Source: JANXQG01 sp037147235 (GTDB lineage Bacteria; Planctomycetota; Planctomycetia; Pirellulales; Thermoguttaceae). From it: DNA of 24,999 nt. The position numbers were made by a program, and so were the translations under genes. Each line of letters opens with the position of its first letter. Within the stretch, counting starts at the first letter, position 1. Location of the stretch: contig JBAWVO010000065.1 of the NCBI GenBank assembly GCA_037147235.1, positions 1 to 24,999 on the forward strand, in the 5' to 3' direction. Positions 1-7,777 of this stretch are shown here, one piece after another. The notes under the pieces were generated by a model. It made no database searches, had not been told where the DNA came from, and was given only the letters and a program-made list of their open reading frames with translations.

Positions 1-2
1 GT

Positions 3-164
3 TTCCCGAGATTGCCCATTTTATTGGGCGACCTCGGATACGTCAGTCGCACTGACAACGCCATGCTGGACCGCGAAAATGGGGTAATACTCGACCGCAT
101 TTTCGCGGTCGAGTACCTGTTCGGCCGACAGAAATCGGCCAATCGAGAAAGGACTAGGAGATGA
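3..164 (+). CDS. Possible C-terminal end of an upstream gene (partial, open at left edge)
   Basis: A reading frame with no stop runs from the left edge to a TGA at 162-164, giving 53 residues. Its stop overlaps the ATG of the rhodanese-like gene in an ATGA arrangement, which is typical of coupled genes. I do not recognise the peptide. The same stretch is dense in inverted repeats, so it may instead be an untranslated leader. An internal ATG at 63 would give a 33-residue leader peptide. The overlap favours coding and the hairpins argue against it. Confidence 0.35.
   Translation, partial: FPRLPILLGDLGYVSRTDNAMLDRENGVILDRIFAVEYLFGRQKSANRERTRR
6..140 (+). promoter_or_regulatory. Hairpin-dense leader with two mutually exclusive stems
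   Basis: Inverted repeats seen directly are 6-10/33-37 enclosing 14-18/25-29; 42-47/51-56; 69-81/98-110 (13-bp arms); 88-98/105-115 (11-bp arms, 6-nt loop); and 123-128/135-140. The 13-bp and 11-bp stems share bases 98 and 105-110, so they cannot form together. A Shine-Dalgarno-like AAAGGA at 148-153 follows, ahead of the ATG at 161. This could be an attenuator-like switch, a transcription end, or structured repeat DNA. Confidence 0.4.
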
Positions 165-772
165 AATCGAGAATAGTTGCGGTATCGGTCATGATATTGG
201 CGGCCAGCATCGGATTCGCGCAGGCCGCGAGCTATCCCAAGGCCAAAGTCAGCTTCGATGACTTCAAGGGGCTTGTTGCGGAGGTTGAGACTCACCGAGC
301 AAGCCGGCTAGTCGACCTCAACACCTTCATGAAGATGAGTAAGGAGCCTGGAGTCATCATTCTTGACGCTCGCTCGACATTTCGTTTCGAGCGAATTCAC
401 CTTAGAGGCGCAAGACACTTAGCCTTTACCGACTTCACGCAGGACAATCTACAGAAAGTCATTCCGTCCTTCGAGGCGAAGATACTGATCTACTGCAACA
501 ACAATTTCGACGGAAACCAGAAGGATTTTGCCTCGAAGGTTGCTTTGCCACGTGCGAAGCCAGGTAACGCAGTGGCAACCCAATTCGCCGCCCAAGCTAA
601 ACCAATCATGATGGCACTGAACATTCCCACATACATTAATCTGTATGGATACGGCTATCGCAATGTTTACGAGCTGAATGAACTGGTCAATGTTAACGAT
701 CCCAGAATTGCGTTTGAAGGATCCATTGTTGAGCAGAAACTGCCGCCTGTCGCGCCCCGTGTTACGAAGTGA
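161..772 (+). CDS. Secreted rhodanese-like domain protein
   Basis: The protein has 203 residues. Residues 1-23 form a signal peptide (basic start, hydrophobic core, AQAA before the mature part), so it should act outside the cytoplasm. Residues about 63-120 resemble a rhodanese fold: a VIILDARS strand, the conserved RIHLRGARHL segment, and ILIYC with Cys112 at the expected active-site position. The loop after the Cys is Asn-rich (CNNNF) rather than the usual CxxGxR, so sulfurtransferase activity is uncertain. The start at 161 has AAAGGA 7 nt upstream. The gene is followed closely by a convergent gene. Likely role: sulfur or thiol chemistry, or simply a binding domain. Confidence is high for the fold and low for the activity. 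Confidence 0.7.
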   Translation: MKSRIVAVSVMILAASIGFAQAASYPKAKVSFDDFKGLVAEVETHRASRLVDLNTFMKMSKEPGVIILDARSTFRFERIHLRGARHLAFTDFTQDNLQKVIPSFEAKILIYCNNNFDGNQKDFASKVALPRAKPGNAVATQFAAQAKPIMMALNIPTYINLYGYGYRNVYELNELVNVNDPRIAFEGSIVEQKLPPVAPRVTK

Positions 773-817
773 TTCGTAAGCGAGGCGAATGCTCAAAACA
801 CGAATTTGACCCTGCGA

Positions 818-842
818 TTGCCGTGGCAGTATACTACGGCAA
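818..842. terminator. Possible stem-loop between convergent genes
   Basis: A perfect 7-bp inverted repeat (818-824 and 836-842) with an 11-nt loop lies between the convergent ends at 772 and 854. There is no clear T-run on the 3' side in either direction, so intrinsic termination is only a possibility. Confidence 0.3.
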
Positions 843-853
843 GCGGTAAAAAA

Positions 854-1495
854 TTACTTCCCTTGCACTTCGATCGTGACCGTGAAGGTTTGCACGGGCG
901 GCTTCTCTTTTTCCCATGGCCGGACGTAAACCAGTTTGATGGTTGACTTGCCTGGCTTGATGGCCAGAAATTTGAAGACGAAGGTGCCGCCGGTGCCGAC
1001 CATTCGCTGCGCATGTTGGGTGGGCACGTAGACTGGCTCGCCTTGCGACCAGACGGATGTACCGCTGATTTCACCAACCTTCCAGTTGAAACCGGTGGTC
1101 GGATTGCCCGCCAAGCGAACGACGATTTCCCGGCCTTTCGCAACGGTCACGGTCTTGCCGTCCTGGTCGGCGGAAAGCTCCAGGGCCTCGGATTTCGGCT
1201 CCGCTTTTTTGTTCGGGGTTCCCTTTGCCGGGGGATGTGTCGCCGGAGTTTCGCCAGCGGCCTTGCCGGCGGGTGGATCGAGCGCGGCAACACAGCACTC
1301 GCACTGGTGGAGTTTGTCGCTACATTTGCGGCAGAGCTTGAATGCCCCGCTGGAAGTGTCACCTCCGCAGCTCGTGCAGACGCCGATGTTCTGAATGTAC
1401 ATCTTGCCGATGCACTTTGAACATAGGCCGGCACCGGCCGTTCCCACCATCCCCAGCAACAACGCAATACCCAGTTCCAACATAATAAACTTCAT
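854..1495 (-). CDS. Membrane-anchored Cys-cluster protein with chagasin (I42) protease-inhibitor domain
   Basis: The protein has 213 residues. Residues 1-23 are a hydrophobic N-terminal segment (signal or anchor). Residues 25-68 hold nine Cys in CSKC, CTSCGG, CRKC and CECC motifs, which look like a metal-binding ribbon. A Pro/Ala/Lys-rich linker (about 70-105) leads to a C-terminal domain with the three loops of chagasin-type inhibitors: NPTTGF at 131-136, GTGG at 167-170 and RPW at 192-194. That family blocks papain-like cysteine proteases by inserting these loops into the active-site cleft. The start at 1495 has an AAAGGA-type site upstream on the minus strand. The protein is likely exported and protects against a secreted cysteine protease. 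The role of the Cys cluster is unknown. Confidence 0.8.
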   Translation of the reverse strand: MKFIMLELGIALLLGMVGTAGAGLCSKCIGKMYIQNIGVCTSCGGDTSSGAFKLCRKCSDKLHQCECCVAALDPPAGKAAGETPATHPPAKGTPNKKAEPKSEALELSADQDGKTVTVAKGREIVVRLAGNPTTGFNWKVGEISGTSVWSQGEPVYVPTQHAQRMVGTGGTFVFKFLAIKPGKSTIKLVYVRPWEKEKPPVQTFTVTIEVQGK

Positions 1496-1554
1496 GCGAC
1501 GATTCCTTTGCGGTCAAGGGCGAAGTGTCAATAAGTTAAGGTAAGGGCTGCCGG

Positions 1555-2037
1555 CTACTCAGCCGCGTAGCGCTCGGCGAATTCCAACCCCCAGAGATCG
1601 ATCATGTCGGTAAATGCCGGCTGGTCCAACTCGGCCAGCCGCTGGTAATGTGCGCGGCTGAATATCTCCCGATTGCAAACGGTTGCCTTGGCCGTCAGAT
1701 CCAAAACCAAGGAGGGCGAGATGGGCGAGATGAGCATTTCCAATCGGCTGAAACAGGTCTGCCGCAGCCGTGCCCGACGCAAACGAAGATCCTCGCGGCT
1801 GATCGCGGCACCCCAACCCCGCGGATCGACAATCGTCTCAAAACGAAAACCGAGAAAGCGATCGGCCAACTGGTGCAGGCAATGCTCGATATGCTCGCAA
1901 AGCTTCAGGCGGGCCTGCGAGTGCAATCGCTGCAACTCCTTCTCGGTCAGTACACGCTGGGCTTCCTCCTCCGCCCGGGCATTGCCCAGACGTTGGCCTC
2001 GTTCGATCGCGCTTTCAAGTCGTTTCTGAAAATCCAT
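1555..2037 (-). CDS. Hypothetical protein
   Basis: The protein has 160 residues with no signal peptide or membrane segment. Residues 1-60 are charged and helical (Glu/Arg/Gln-rich, coiled-coil-like). A more hydrophobic, structured part follows, with FRFETIVDPRGWGAA around 83-97. Base composition and codon use match the neighbouring genes, which supports real coding. It lies about 97 bp downstream of tex on the same strand and could be co-transcribed, although a palindrome at 2093-2109 sits between them. I do not recognise a family and assign no function. Confidence 0.6.
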   Translation of the reverse strand: MDFQKRLESAIERGQRLGNARAEEEAQRVLTEKELQRLHSQARLKLCEHIEHCLHQLADRFLGFRFETIVDPRGWGAAISREDLRLRRARLRQTCFSRLEMLISPISPSLVLDLTAKATVCNREIFSRAHYQRLAELDQPAFTDMIDLWGLEFAERYAAE

Positions 2038-2092
2038 GGCGAAGAGATCAAGCCCTCCCAGGATGCGTTCCGCGACCCTGGGCTATGGAGTT

Positions 2093-2109
2093 TAACCGCT
2101 TCGCGGTTA
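2093..2109. repeat. Short palindrome (7-bp arms, 3-nt loop) downstream of tex
   Basis: Perfect arms at 2093-2099 and 2103-2109 flank a TTC loop (GAA on the minus strand). The 7+3 design matches palindromes at 4925 and 18813. There is no T-run beside it, so it is better read as a dispersed repeat than as a terminator. Confidence 0.55.
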
Positions 2110-2133
2110 TGCAGTTATATTCCGGACAGCTTA

Positions 2134-5100
2134 TTATTGGCCTTCGTCGGCAGGTGGGGCTGGCGGTTCCGATGAAAGCTCACCCTGGGTTGGGGATCCG
2201 GATTCGGCAGACTCAGGTGAAGCCGAAGCCGTGAACGGCGGCGTTTCGAGGTTTGCCACAACGGCAGGCACCTTCACTTCCGCGACAGACTCGGTCACTG
2301 CCTCATGTGCAGAAACATCGATTGCGGCCGGAGAAGGCTTCTCGCCCTGCTCTTTCTTGTTCTGGACGGGCGGTTTTTTGTCGTCCGTCTTGGTCACGAA
2401 GAATTGCATCAGATCGCCGAAGGTCCGCATCGGCTCCTTGCCCTTCTTCATGGCATCGGTTATTGGAATGAGCGGTTTGGGCTTAGGCTTAGGCTCCTGG
2501 GGGCGGCCCTGACCGGATTGTGGTCGTGTTCGGGAAGGAGGACCACCATAGCCGCGACGCTCTTCGCGAGGCCTGCCGCCGGGGCCACCATCACCCTGCG
2601 GGGCACCGCTGTGCTGCGGCCGGCGGCCTTGATCGGGCCGGCCACCTTGGGGCCTGCCGCCTTGGGGACGGCCGCCTTGTTGCCTCGGTGGACCACTCTG
2701 CTGGCCCCCGGGTCGTTCACCCTGCCGCCCCGGGTCGCTGCGCGGCGGACGATCCCCTTGCTGCCCACCCGCCTGGTTCTGGCCTGTTTGCTGAGCCTGT
2801 TCGGAAGAATCCCCTTCACCCCGGGCCGGTCGACGCTGACGTTCCGAGCCGGGACAGACCATCGTTAAGGAGACCCTTCGCCGCTCCTTGTCGACCTCCA
2901 TCACCCAGACCTTGACGATATCGCCCACGGCCACGAATTCATGCGGATCGCGAATGAATCGGTCGGCCAATCGGCTGACGTGTACCATGCCGCTATCGTG
3001 CATGCCGATATCGACGAAGCAGCCGAAATCGACCACATTGAGTACGGTGCCGGTCAATTCCATGCCTGGGACCAAATCTTCCAGCTTCAATACGCCCTGC
3101 TTAAAGATGGGTGCCGGCAGATCCTCGCGTGGGTCGCGGCCGGGCCGCGCCAATTGGGCAAGAATGTCTCGCAACGTCAGTGTACCGACCACCGTTTCCT
3201 TGGAAACGCTCCGCGGCGGCACCGTTTCTATTGCCGCTGCCGAGTCCATTGCCGTCGCCGAGTCTGTCACCGTTACATCGTCTGCCGCCGCTTCGGCTGG
3301 AACTTCGCTTGCGCCCGCCGGAGCCAACACTTCACTCGGAAGGTCAGGCTGGAAAGCCTGACGTACATCCGTTTTGCTTGCAACGGAATTCTCCGGTAAA
3401 CTTGCCGCGAGATCCTTCGCTAATCCTTCCAGATCAACCACGGCCATCCGCTGAGCCAGGGCGGCAGCCGCTTCTTTCTCGGCCAGATCGGCGGGCTTAC
3501 CGTTGAACCGATCCAGCACGCGCGTGGCAATTGCATAGCTTTCCGGATGGATCCACGTGGCATCCAGCGGATTCTCGCCGCTCGTGATCTTCAGGAACCC
3601 CGCAGCCTGCACGAATGTGGCGTCGCCGAGGCCGGGCACCTGGCGAAGCTGTTCGCGACTGCGGAAGGGACCGTGCTCGCGGCGATATTCATAGACCCTC
3701 CTGGCCGTGAGTTGATTAAGCCCGGAGACGTAGCGCAAGAGCGCGGGACTGGCCGCGTTCACATCGACGCCGACATAGTTCACGCAGGACTCAACCACTT
3801 CGTCCAGCGAGGCTTCCAGGTGCTTGGCCTTGACATCATGCTGATACAGCCCTACGCCGATGTTGGCCGGATCAATCTTGACCAGCTCGCTGAGCGGATC
3901 CAGCAACCGCCGTCCGATGGAAACGGCACCGCGAAGCGTGGCATCGTACTCGGGAAATTCCTCGCGGCCCAACTGGCTTGTCGAGTAGACGCTGGCGCCT
4001 GCCTCGTTGACGATCACATAAGCGACGCCCTGGTCCTTGAGTTCCTCACCGATCAACTCGGCGAAGAAGTCTTCGGTCTCGCGGCAGGCCGTGCCATTGC
4101 CGATGGCCACGACGGTCAACTCGTACTTACGGATCAGCTCGATCGCCTTTTGCTTGGCCTCTTCTTTTCGGCCGGGCTTACTGCCGATCAGGAAAATGAT
4201 GTCGTGCCCAAGCACATTGCCAAATTGATCGAGCGCGGCTAGCTTGCACCCACTCTTGAAACCCGGATCGACGGCCAGCACGCGGCGGTTGTGGATCGGC
4301 GGTTGCAGAAGCAAGTTGCGAAGATTGCGGGCAAAGACGCTGACTGCGTGCGTCTCGGCATGATCGGTTAGCTCGCGGCGGGCCTCGCGCTCCAGCGCGG
4401 GCAAGATCAGGCGGCTCATTGCGTCGCGGGCGCAACCGCGGAGATAGTCGGCATGGGGATGCCCGGGCGGCACGAGAATTTCATCCAGTGCCGCAGCCAT
4501 GGCATCGAGATGGCTATCGACCTTCACGCGGAGGATCTTGGCCCGTTCGGCCCGATTGATCGCCAGCACTCGGTGCGGCGGGATTTTTTTGATGTCTTCC
4601 GAGTAGTTGAAGTAATCGCGGAAGGCTTTGATGCGGCGTTCCTCGATTTTCTTTCTCTTGGATTCTTTCTTGTTTTGCTTCTCGGCCCTGGCTCGCTCTC
4701 GATCTCGTACTCTGCGAGCGGCCGCCGGGGCCGCAGGGGGGGTGATTTCCGTTATCTCCGCAAGCACTTCCGCGACGTTCACGGTAGTCGGCGGTATTTC
4801 GTTCGTATCCGAGCCGGCGGAAGGCAGGGAAACGACCTCCGCAGCGACAGGAACCGCAGTTTCCGTGGCATCGGCTGCTTCTTGCACCTGCGGCTCCGCG
4901 GATTGCAACTCCGTGGCGGTCGAGACAGGTTGGAAACCTGTACTAACCAACGGCTCCGCTTGCGGTTTCGTGGATTCCGCCGGAACGGTCCCAGAGGCGA
5001 TTACCGGATCCTGGACAATCTGCGTTGTCACAATCCTCCCGGTCTTCTGCAAAATCTCCCGCAACCGCTGCCGCAGATCGGCCCGCTCACTGAATTGCTC

Positions 5101-5613
5101 GGCCAAGATGTGCCCCGCCCCGAACAGCGCATCCCCCCCAGACGGCACCTGTCGGTCAGGATTAGCGAAGTCGCGCGAGCGGGCGTCGAGGTCGTTGGCC
5201 GCAGCAGCCGCTTCAAATATCTCGCTCGCTAGCACTTCCAAGCCTCGGGAGCGCGCCAGCGTTGCTAGTGTCTGCTTCTTGGGCTTGTAAGGCAAATAGA
5301 GGTCTTCCAACCGCTTGTTGGTGGTGGCGGAGAGGATCTGCTTCGCCAGCTTTTCGGTAAGCTTGCCTTGGGCCTCGATCGAACGCAGGATGGTTTGCTT
5401 CCGATCGGCCAAAAGCCGCATCTTCGCGAGCCGGTCCTGGATCTCACGGATTTGCTCTTCGTCGAGTCCGCCTGTTTGATCTTTGCGGTAGCGCGTGATG
5501 AAAGGAACCGTGTTTCCTTCATCCAACAGCTCCACAACCGCCTGGATCTGACGGAGAGAAATTTCCAGCCCGCGTGCTACGTGCCGCAAGTCGATTGTTA
5601 CCGTACTGGCCAT
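2134..5613 (-). CDS. tex: Tex-family RNA-binding transcription accessory protein, with long inserts and tail
   Basis: Tex proteins are cytoplasmic nucleic-acid-binding factors tied to transcription. This one has 1159 residues, against roughly 770 for usual members. In order it shows a helical N-terminal domain (1-200), a YqgF-like RNase H fold starting at LAVDPGFKSG (446-455), helix-hairpin-helix segments (about 630-675, with RQVPGLGDATF), and an S1 domain (about 848-918, with GTVLNVVDFGCFVDIG). Three regions lie outside the core: an Ala/Val/Glu-rich insert at about 202-300, another at 740-808, and a Gln/Gly/Arg/Pro-rich tail from 921 that ends in a more conserved-looking FGDLMQFF segment near 1090. 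Both inserts contain short peptides encoded by dispersed DNA palindromes. The start at 5613 lacks a clear Shine-Dalgarno site. Confidence 0.93.
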   Translation of the reverse strand: MASTVTIDLRHVARGLEISLRQIQAVVELLDEGNTVPFITRYRKDQTGGLDEEQIREIQDRLAKMRLLADRKQTILRSIEAQGKLTEKLAKQILSATTNKRLEDLYLPYKPKKQTLATLARSRGLEVLASEIFEAAAAANDLDARSRDFANPDRQVPSGGDALFGAGHILAEQFSERADLRQRLREILQKTGRIVTTQIVQDPVIASGTVPAESTKPQAEPLVSTGFQPVSTATELQSAEPQVQEAADATETAVPVAAEVVSLPSAGSDTNEIPPTTVNVAEVLAEITEITPPAAPAAARRVRDRERARAEKQNKKESKRKKIEERRIKAFRDYFNYSEDIKKIPPHRVLAINRAERAKILRVKVDSHLDAMAAALDEILVPPGHPHADYLRGCARDAMSRLILPALEREARRELTDHAETHAVSVFARNLRNLLLQPPIHNRRVLAVDPGFKSGCKLAALDQFGNVLGHDIIFLIGSKPGRKEEAKQKAIELIRKYELTVVAIGNGTACRETEDFFAELIGEELKDQGVAYVIVNEAGASVYSTSQLGREEFPEYDATLRGAVSIGRRLLDPLSELVKIDPANIGVGLYQHDVKAKHLEASLDEVVESCVNYVGVDVNAASPALLRYVSGLNQLTARRVYEYRREHGPFRSREQLRQVPGLGDATFVQAAGFLKITSGENPLDATWIHPESYAIATRVLDRFNGKPADLAEKEAAAALAQRMAVVDLEGLAKDLAASLPENSVASKTDVRQAFQPDLPSEVLAPAGASEVPAEAAADDVTVTDSATAMDSAAAIETVPPRSVSKETVVGTLTLRDILAQLARPGRDPREDLPAPIFKQGVLKLEDLVPGMELTGTVLNVVDFGCFVDIGMHDSGMVHVSRLADRFIRDPHEFVAVGDIVKVWVMEVDKERRRVSLTMVCPGSERQRRPARGEGDSSEQAQQTGQNQAGGQQGDRPPRSDPGRQGERPGGQQSGPPRQQGGRPQGGRPQGGRPDQGRRPQHSGAPQGDGGPGGRPREERRGYGGPPSRTRPQSGQGRPQEPKPKPKPLIPITDAMKKGKEPMRTFGDLMQFFVTKTDDKKPPVQNKKEQGEKPSPAAIDVSAHEAVTESVAEVKVPAVVANLETPPFTASASPESAESGSPTQGELSSEPPAPPADEGQ
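3343..3362 (-). repeat. REP-like palindrome in frame within tex
   Basis: Perfect 8-bp arms at 3343-3350 and 3355-3362 flank a 4-nt loop (GGAA on +). On the minus strand the hairpin is preceded by GTAC. It encodes part of residues 749-759 (DVRQAFQPDLP) in the second low-complexity insert of Tex. The arm and loop design resembles the palindrome at 4925. Confidence 0.7.
4925..4941 (-). repeat. REP-like palindrome in frame within tex
   Basis: Perfect 7-bp arms at 4925-4931 and 4935-4941 flank a GGA loop (TCC on the minus strand), next to GTAC on the minus-strand 5' side. It encodes the STGFQPV peptide (residues 224-230) in the first low-complexity insert of Tex. Confidence 0.7.
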
Positions 5614-5951
5614 ATAGACCCGCGAATGAGTAATAGGACCGCTTCGTCGAAGCAGTCGATGGTCGGGGTTAAGTTACCCAAATTACCAGAAAATCCCGCG
5701 TTTTCCAGAAAAACAACTTATTAACTACCACTGTCTTAGGGGCGACAGTGGATAAAAACGATATTTTCCCTCAAATAGATCAAACCCGCAAGGGACCACC
5801 TGCCGATACAAAAGGCAACAGAGAGGGCGGTCACATGCGCCGCTCGCCGGCCCCGTTGAGGTTCCCGTCTAGGTTGATACACCTGACTGGGGGGCCTTGC
5901 AAAAGCTGGCGATTGACAAGAAAGTCCCCCGGACAGAAAGGAATCTGTACC
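5614..5951. other. Divergent intergenic region between tex and the 81-residue gene
   Basis: These 338 bp must hold promoters for both divergent genes, but I see no convincing -35/-10 pair. The one clear element is the inverted repeat at 5728-5751. A Shine-Dalgarno-like AAAGGA at 5937-5942 serves the gene at 5952. No further gene is supported here. Confidence 0.5.
5728..5751. promoter_or_regulatory. Perfect 8-bp inverted repeat between divergent genes
   Basis: Arms at 5728-5735 and 5744-5751 are separated by 8 nt, about 115 bp upstream of tex and 200 bp upstream of the 81-residue gene. It could be an operator for a dimeric regulator or a leader hairpin. No poly-T follows it on the plus strand. 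Confidence 0.35.
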
Positions 5952-6197
5952 ATGCGTTCCAATCATCTTCGTGTCTACTACGGTCCCTTGGAAGAGTCTA
6001 CCACGGTTCATGTCGCCGACGGCAAAATCCGCGATACGGTTAATGTTCCCTTAACGGAAGTTCTACCCCTGTTGGCCGATGCAGTTCGCTCCGACCGCAC
6101 TTGGCTCCGCGACTTTGCGGACGACGAAATCAATATTTCAATGGACCTTTACGAAGTTCTCTTGGCCTATCAACATTACCGCCGTCCTTCAGCTTGA
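5952..6197 (+). CDS. Small conserved-looking hypothetical protein
   Basis: The protein has 81 residues. The ATG at 5952 is chosen over an upstream in-frame ATG at 5748 because AAAGGA lies 9 nt before it and the extra 68 residues look non-coding. The protein is acidic and soluble, with a beta-like start (LRVYYGPLEE, then VHVADGKI) and helical segments rich in Asp, Leu and Tyr. It has no signal peptide or Cys. A terminator-like hairpin follows at 6249-6268, so it probably forms its own transcript ahead of the ATP synthase operon. I assign no function. Confidence 0.65.
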   Translation: MRSNHLRVYYGPLEESTTVHVADGKIRDTVNVPLTEVLPLLADAVRSDRTWLRDFADDEINISMDLYEVLLAYQHYRRPSA

Positions 6198-6248
6198 GCC
6201 AACCAGCGGTGGTCAATAATTCCAACTTTTACGTGCCTTGGGCATTCC

Positions 6249-6275
6249 AGCCCGGTAATCGCCGGGCTTTATATT
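6249..6275 (+). terminator. Intrinsic terminator-like hairpin
   Basis: A GC-rich 7-bp stem (6249-6255 with 6262-6268, 6-nt loop) is followed by a T/A-rich run. It lies about 50 bp after the 81-residue gene and before the ATP synthase operon, so it probably separates the two transcripts. Confidence 0.6.
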
Positions 6276-6420
6276 TGTATCTGACGAGCTTTCTTCCCCG
6301 AGTGTACCGGAAATCTTTGTGGATGGCAAGCCCCCCGCCCCCCCGAGAAAACTGCGAAGTCCTGGGTCCGGTCCATTTTTCGGCGAGAACGGAGATATTC
6401 CGTTTTTGCCTGAAAATACG

Positions 6421-6921
6421 ATGATTATCCCTGGCACTTGCGCCGAACAACCTCTTGGCTTCCTGCGCCGATTGCCGCAAAAAAGCCTCCTGTTTCGCGC
6501 CATCATCTTGGGGGGCGTTGCGCTCTTGGCCGCAGCCGTTGTTCTGCCTTTCGGATGGTTGATATCTGGCAATAGGATGGGTCTTTTTGCTGGCGCGGCA
6601 GCCGGTGGAGTCTGCTTACTTGCGGCCTGGACCGCTTTATTTTTGAGTTCGCCACTTCGCATGCCTCAATATGTGCTAAGCTTGGTTCTTGTGGGAATGA
6701 TGGTCCGCATGGGAATCCCCCTGGCGGCCGCGTTGACCGTGCATTTCCTTGGAGGCCCCCTAGCCAATGCGGGCTTCCTACGTTATCTTGTTGTGTTTTA
6801 TCCGATAATGCTGGCCGCAGAAGCATTTCTCTCCTTCCCGCCCTACCCCTCTCCCACAAACGGGCGAGGGGAGTTTAGGAATGAGAAGAAGGTTCCCTCG
6901 GCAGAAGATTTCGTCGGGTGA
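6421..6921 (+). CDS. atpI: ATP synthase subunit I-like membrane protein (AtpI-type)
   Basis: The protein has 166 residues from the ATG at 6421. An in-frame ATG at 6319 would add 34 residues over a poly-C stretch and looks less coding; neither start has a strong Shine-Dalgarno site. Four hydrophobic segments are visible at about 25-46, 54-76, 84-106 and 117-137, with VGMMVRMGIPL in the third. Position directly before atpB and the four-helix layout fit the small accessory subunit that helps c-ring or F0 assembly. The C-terminus after residue 138 is encoded by a dispersed inverted repeat (6846-6871), so the native tail seems to have been replaced. The stop is 3 bp before atpB. The name rests on position and topology more than on motif identity. 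Confidence 0.75.
   Translation: MIIPGTCAEQPLGFLRRLPQKSLLFRAIILGGVALLAAAVVLPFGWLISGNRMGLFAGAAAGGVCLLAAWTALFLSSPLRMPQYVLSLVLVGMMVRMGIPLAAALTVHFLGGPLANAGFLRYLVVFYPIMLAAEAFLSFPPYPSPTNGRGEFRNEKKVPSAEDFVG
6846..6871. repeat. Inverted repeat forming the 3' end of atpI
   Basis: Ten-bp arms (6846-6855 and 6862-6871, one mismatch) flank a 6-nt loop. The C/T-rich then G/A-rich pattern is typical of dispersed intergenic repeats. Here it is translated as PYPSPTNGRGE at the end of AtpI. Confidence 0.65.
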
Positions 6922-6924
6922 GTT

Positions 6925-7728
6925 ATGGATTTTGCAAAGTTAGCAGAACACATAAGCGATTCCGACCGGTTTCATTTTCCGGGCTGGAGTCCCGCGCTTC
7001 CGAACATCCTTGGATTTCAATTGACCAAGTATATGGTCTTGGAACTCATTGCGGCGGCACTCATGCTTCTGGTGTTTCTTGCGCTAGCCAGGCGCATTCG
7101 TGGTGGCGGCCCGCCCAAGGGACTGTTTTGGAACTTCTTTGAAGTGATGTTGGTGTTCATTCGAGACGAGGTTGCCCGGCCGTCGATCGGCAGGCGCGAC
7201 GCCGACAAGTTTCTTCCCTTTTTGTGGAATATATTCTTCTTCATTTTGTTTTGTAACTTGCTGGGCATCCTGCCGTGGGCCGGTTCGCCTACCGGTGCGC
7301 TGACGGTCACTGCCGCACTGGCCGGTATCACGCTCTGCGCCGTGGTGGGGACGGGCATTCAGAAATTTGGCGTTGGCGGTTTCTTCAAGAGCCTTGTTCC
7401 GCACATGGAATTGCCGAAGGCGATTGCACTCCCGCTCATTATGATGATCTTTGTCATTGAACTCGTGGGACTGTTGATTCGCCACGTGGTCTTGGCGGTT
7501 CGTCTTTTGGCGAACATGTTTGCCGGGCATCTGGTGTTGGCGGTCATTCTTGGATTCATCGCCACCTCGGCGAACTATTTTTTCCTGGCTTGGCTAGGGA
7601 TTACCACGGCGAGTGTTTTAGGCTCGGCCGCTCTTACTTTATTGGAGTTGTTCGTGGCCTTTTTACAGGCCTACATATTCACGTTTTTGTCGGCACTGTT
7701 TATCGGCATGGCAGTCCATCCGCACTAG
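6925..7728 (+). CDS. atpB: F0F1 ATP synthase subunit a
   Basis: The protein has 267 residues and is the membrane stator subunit that forms the proton half-channels against the c-ring. Five to six hydrophobic segments are visible. The family signature VRLLANMFAGH lies at 192-202, and Arg193 corresponds to the essential Arg210 of E. coli that works against the c-subunit carboxylate. A conserved NLLGILPW segment lies at 111-118. The gene starts 3 bp after atpI and is followed by atpE. Length and motifs are normal, with no sign of damage. Confidence 0.96.
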   Translation: MDFAKLAEHISDSDRFHFPGWSPALPNILGFQLTKYMVLELIAAALMLLVFLALARRIRGGGPPKGLFWNFFEVMLVFIRDEVARPSIGRRDADKFLPFLWNIFFFILFCNLLGILPWAGSPTGALTVTAALAGITLCAVVGTGIQKFGVGGFFKSLVPHMELPKAIALPLIMMIFVIELVGLLIRHVVLAVRLLANMFAGHLVLAVILGFIATSANYFFLAWLGITTASVLGSAALTLLELFVAFLQAYIFTFLSALFIGMAVHPH

Positions 7729-7777
7729 AGCGGAATTGCTGCGTGTCGGAAAAACCATTTCAGAGGAGATGAGTTAC

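Noticed and set aside
4453..5290. Plus-strand frames of 220-259 codons opposite tex
   Set aside because: They mirror the conserved Tex core and its inserts on the opposite strand; compositions are shadow-like and no family is visible.
6101..6424. 107-codon plus-strand frame between the 81-residue gene and atpI
   Set aside because: It overlaps the 81-residue gene in another frame and runs through the terminator-like hairpin; there is no ribosome site or family.
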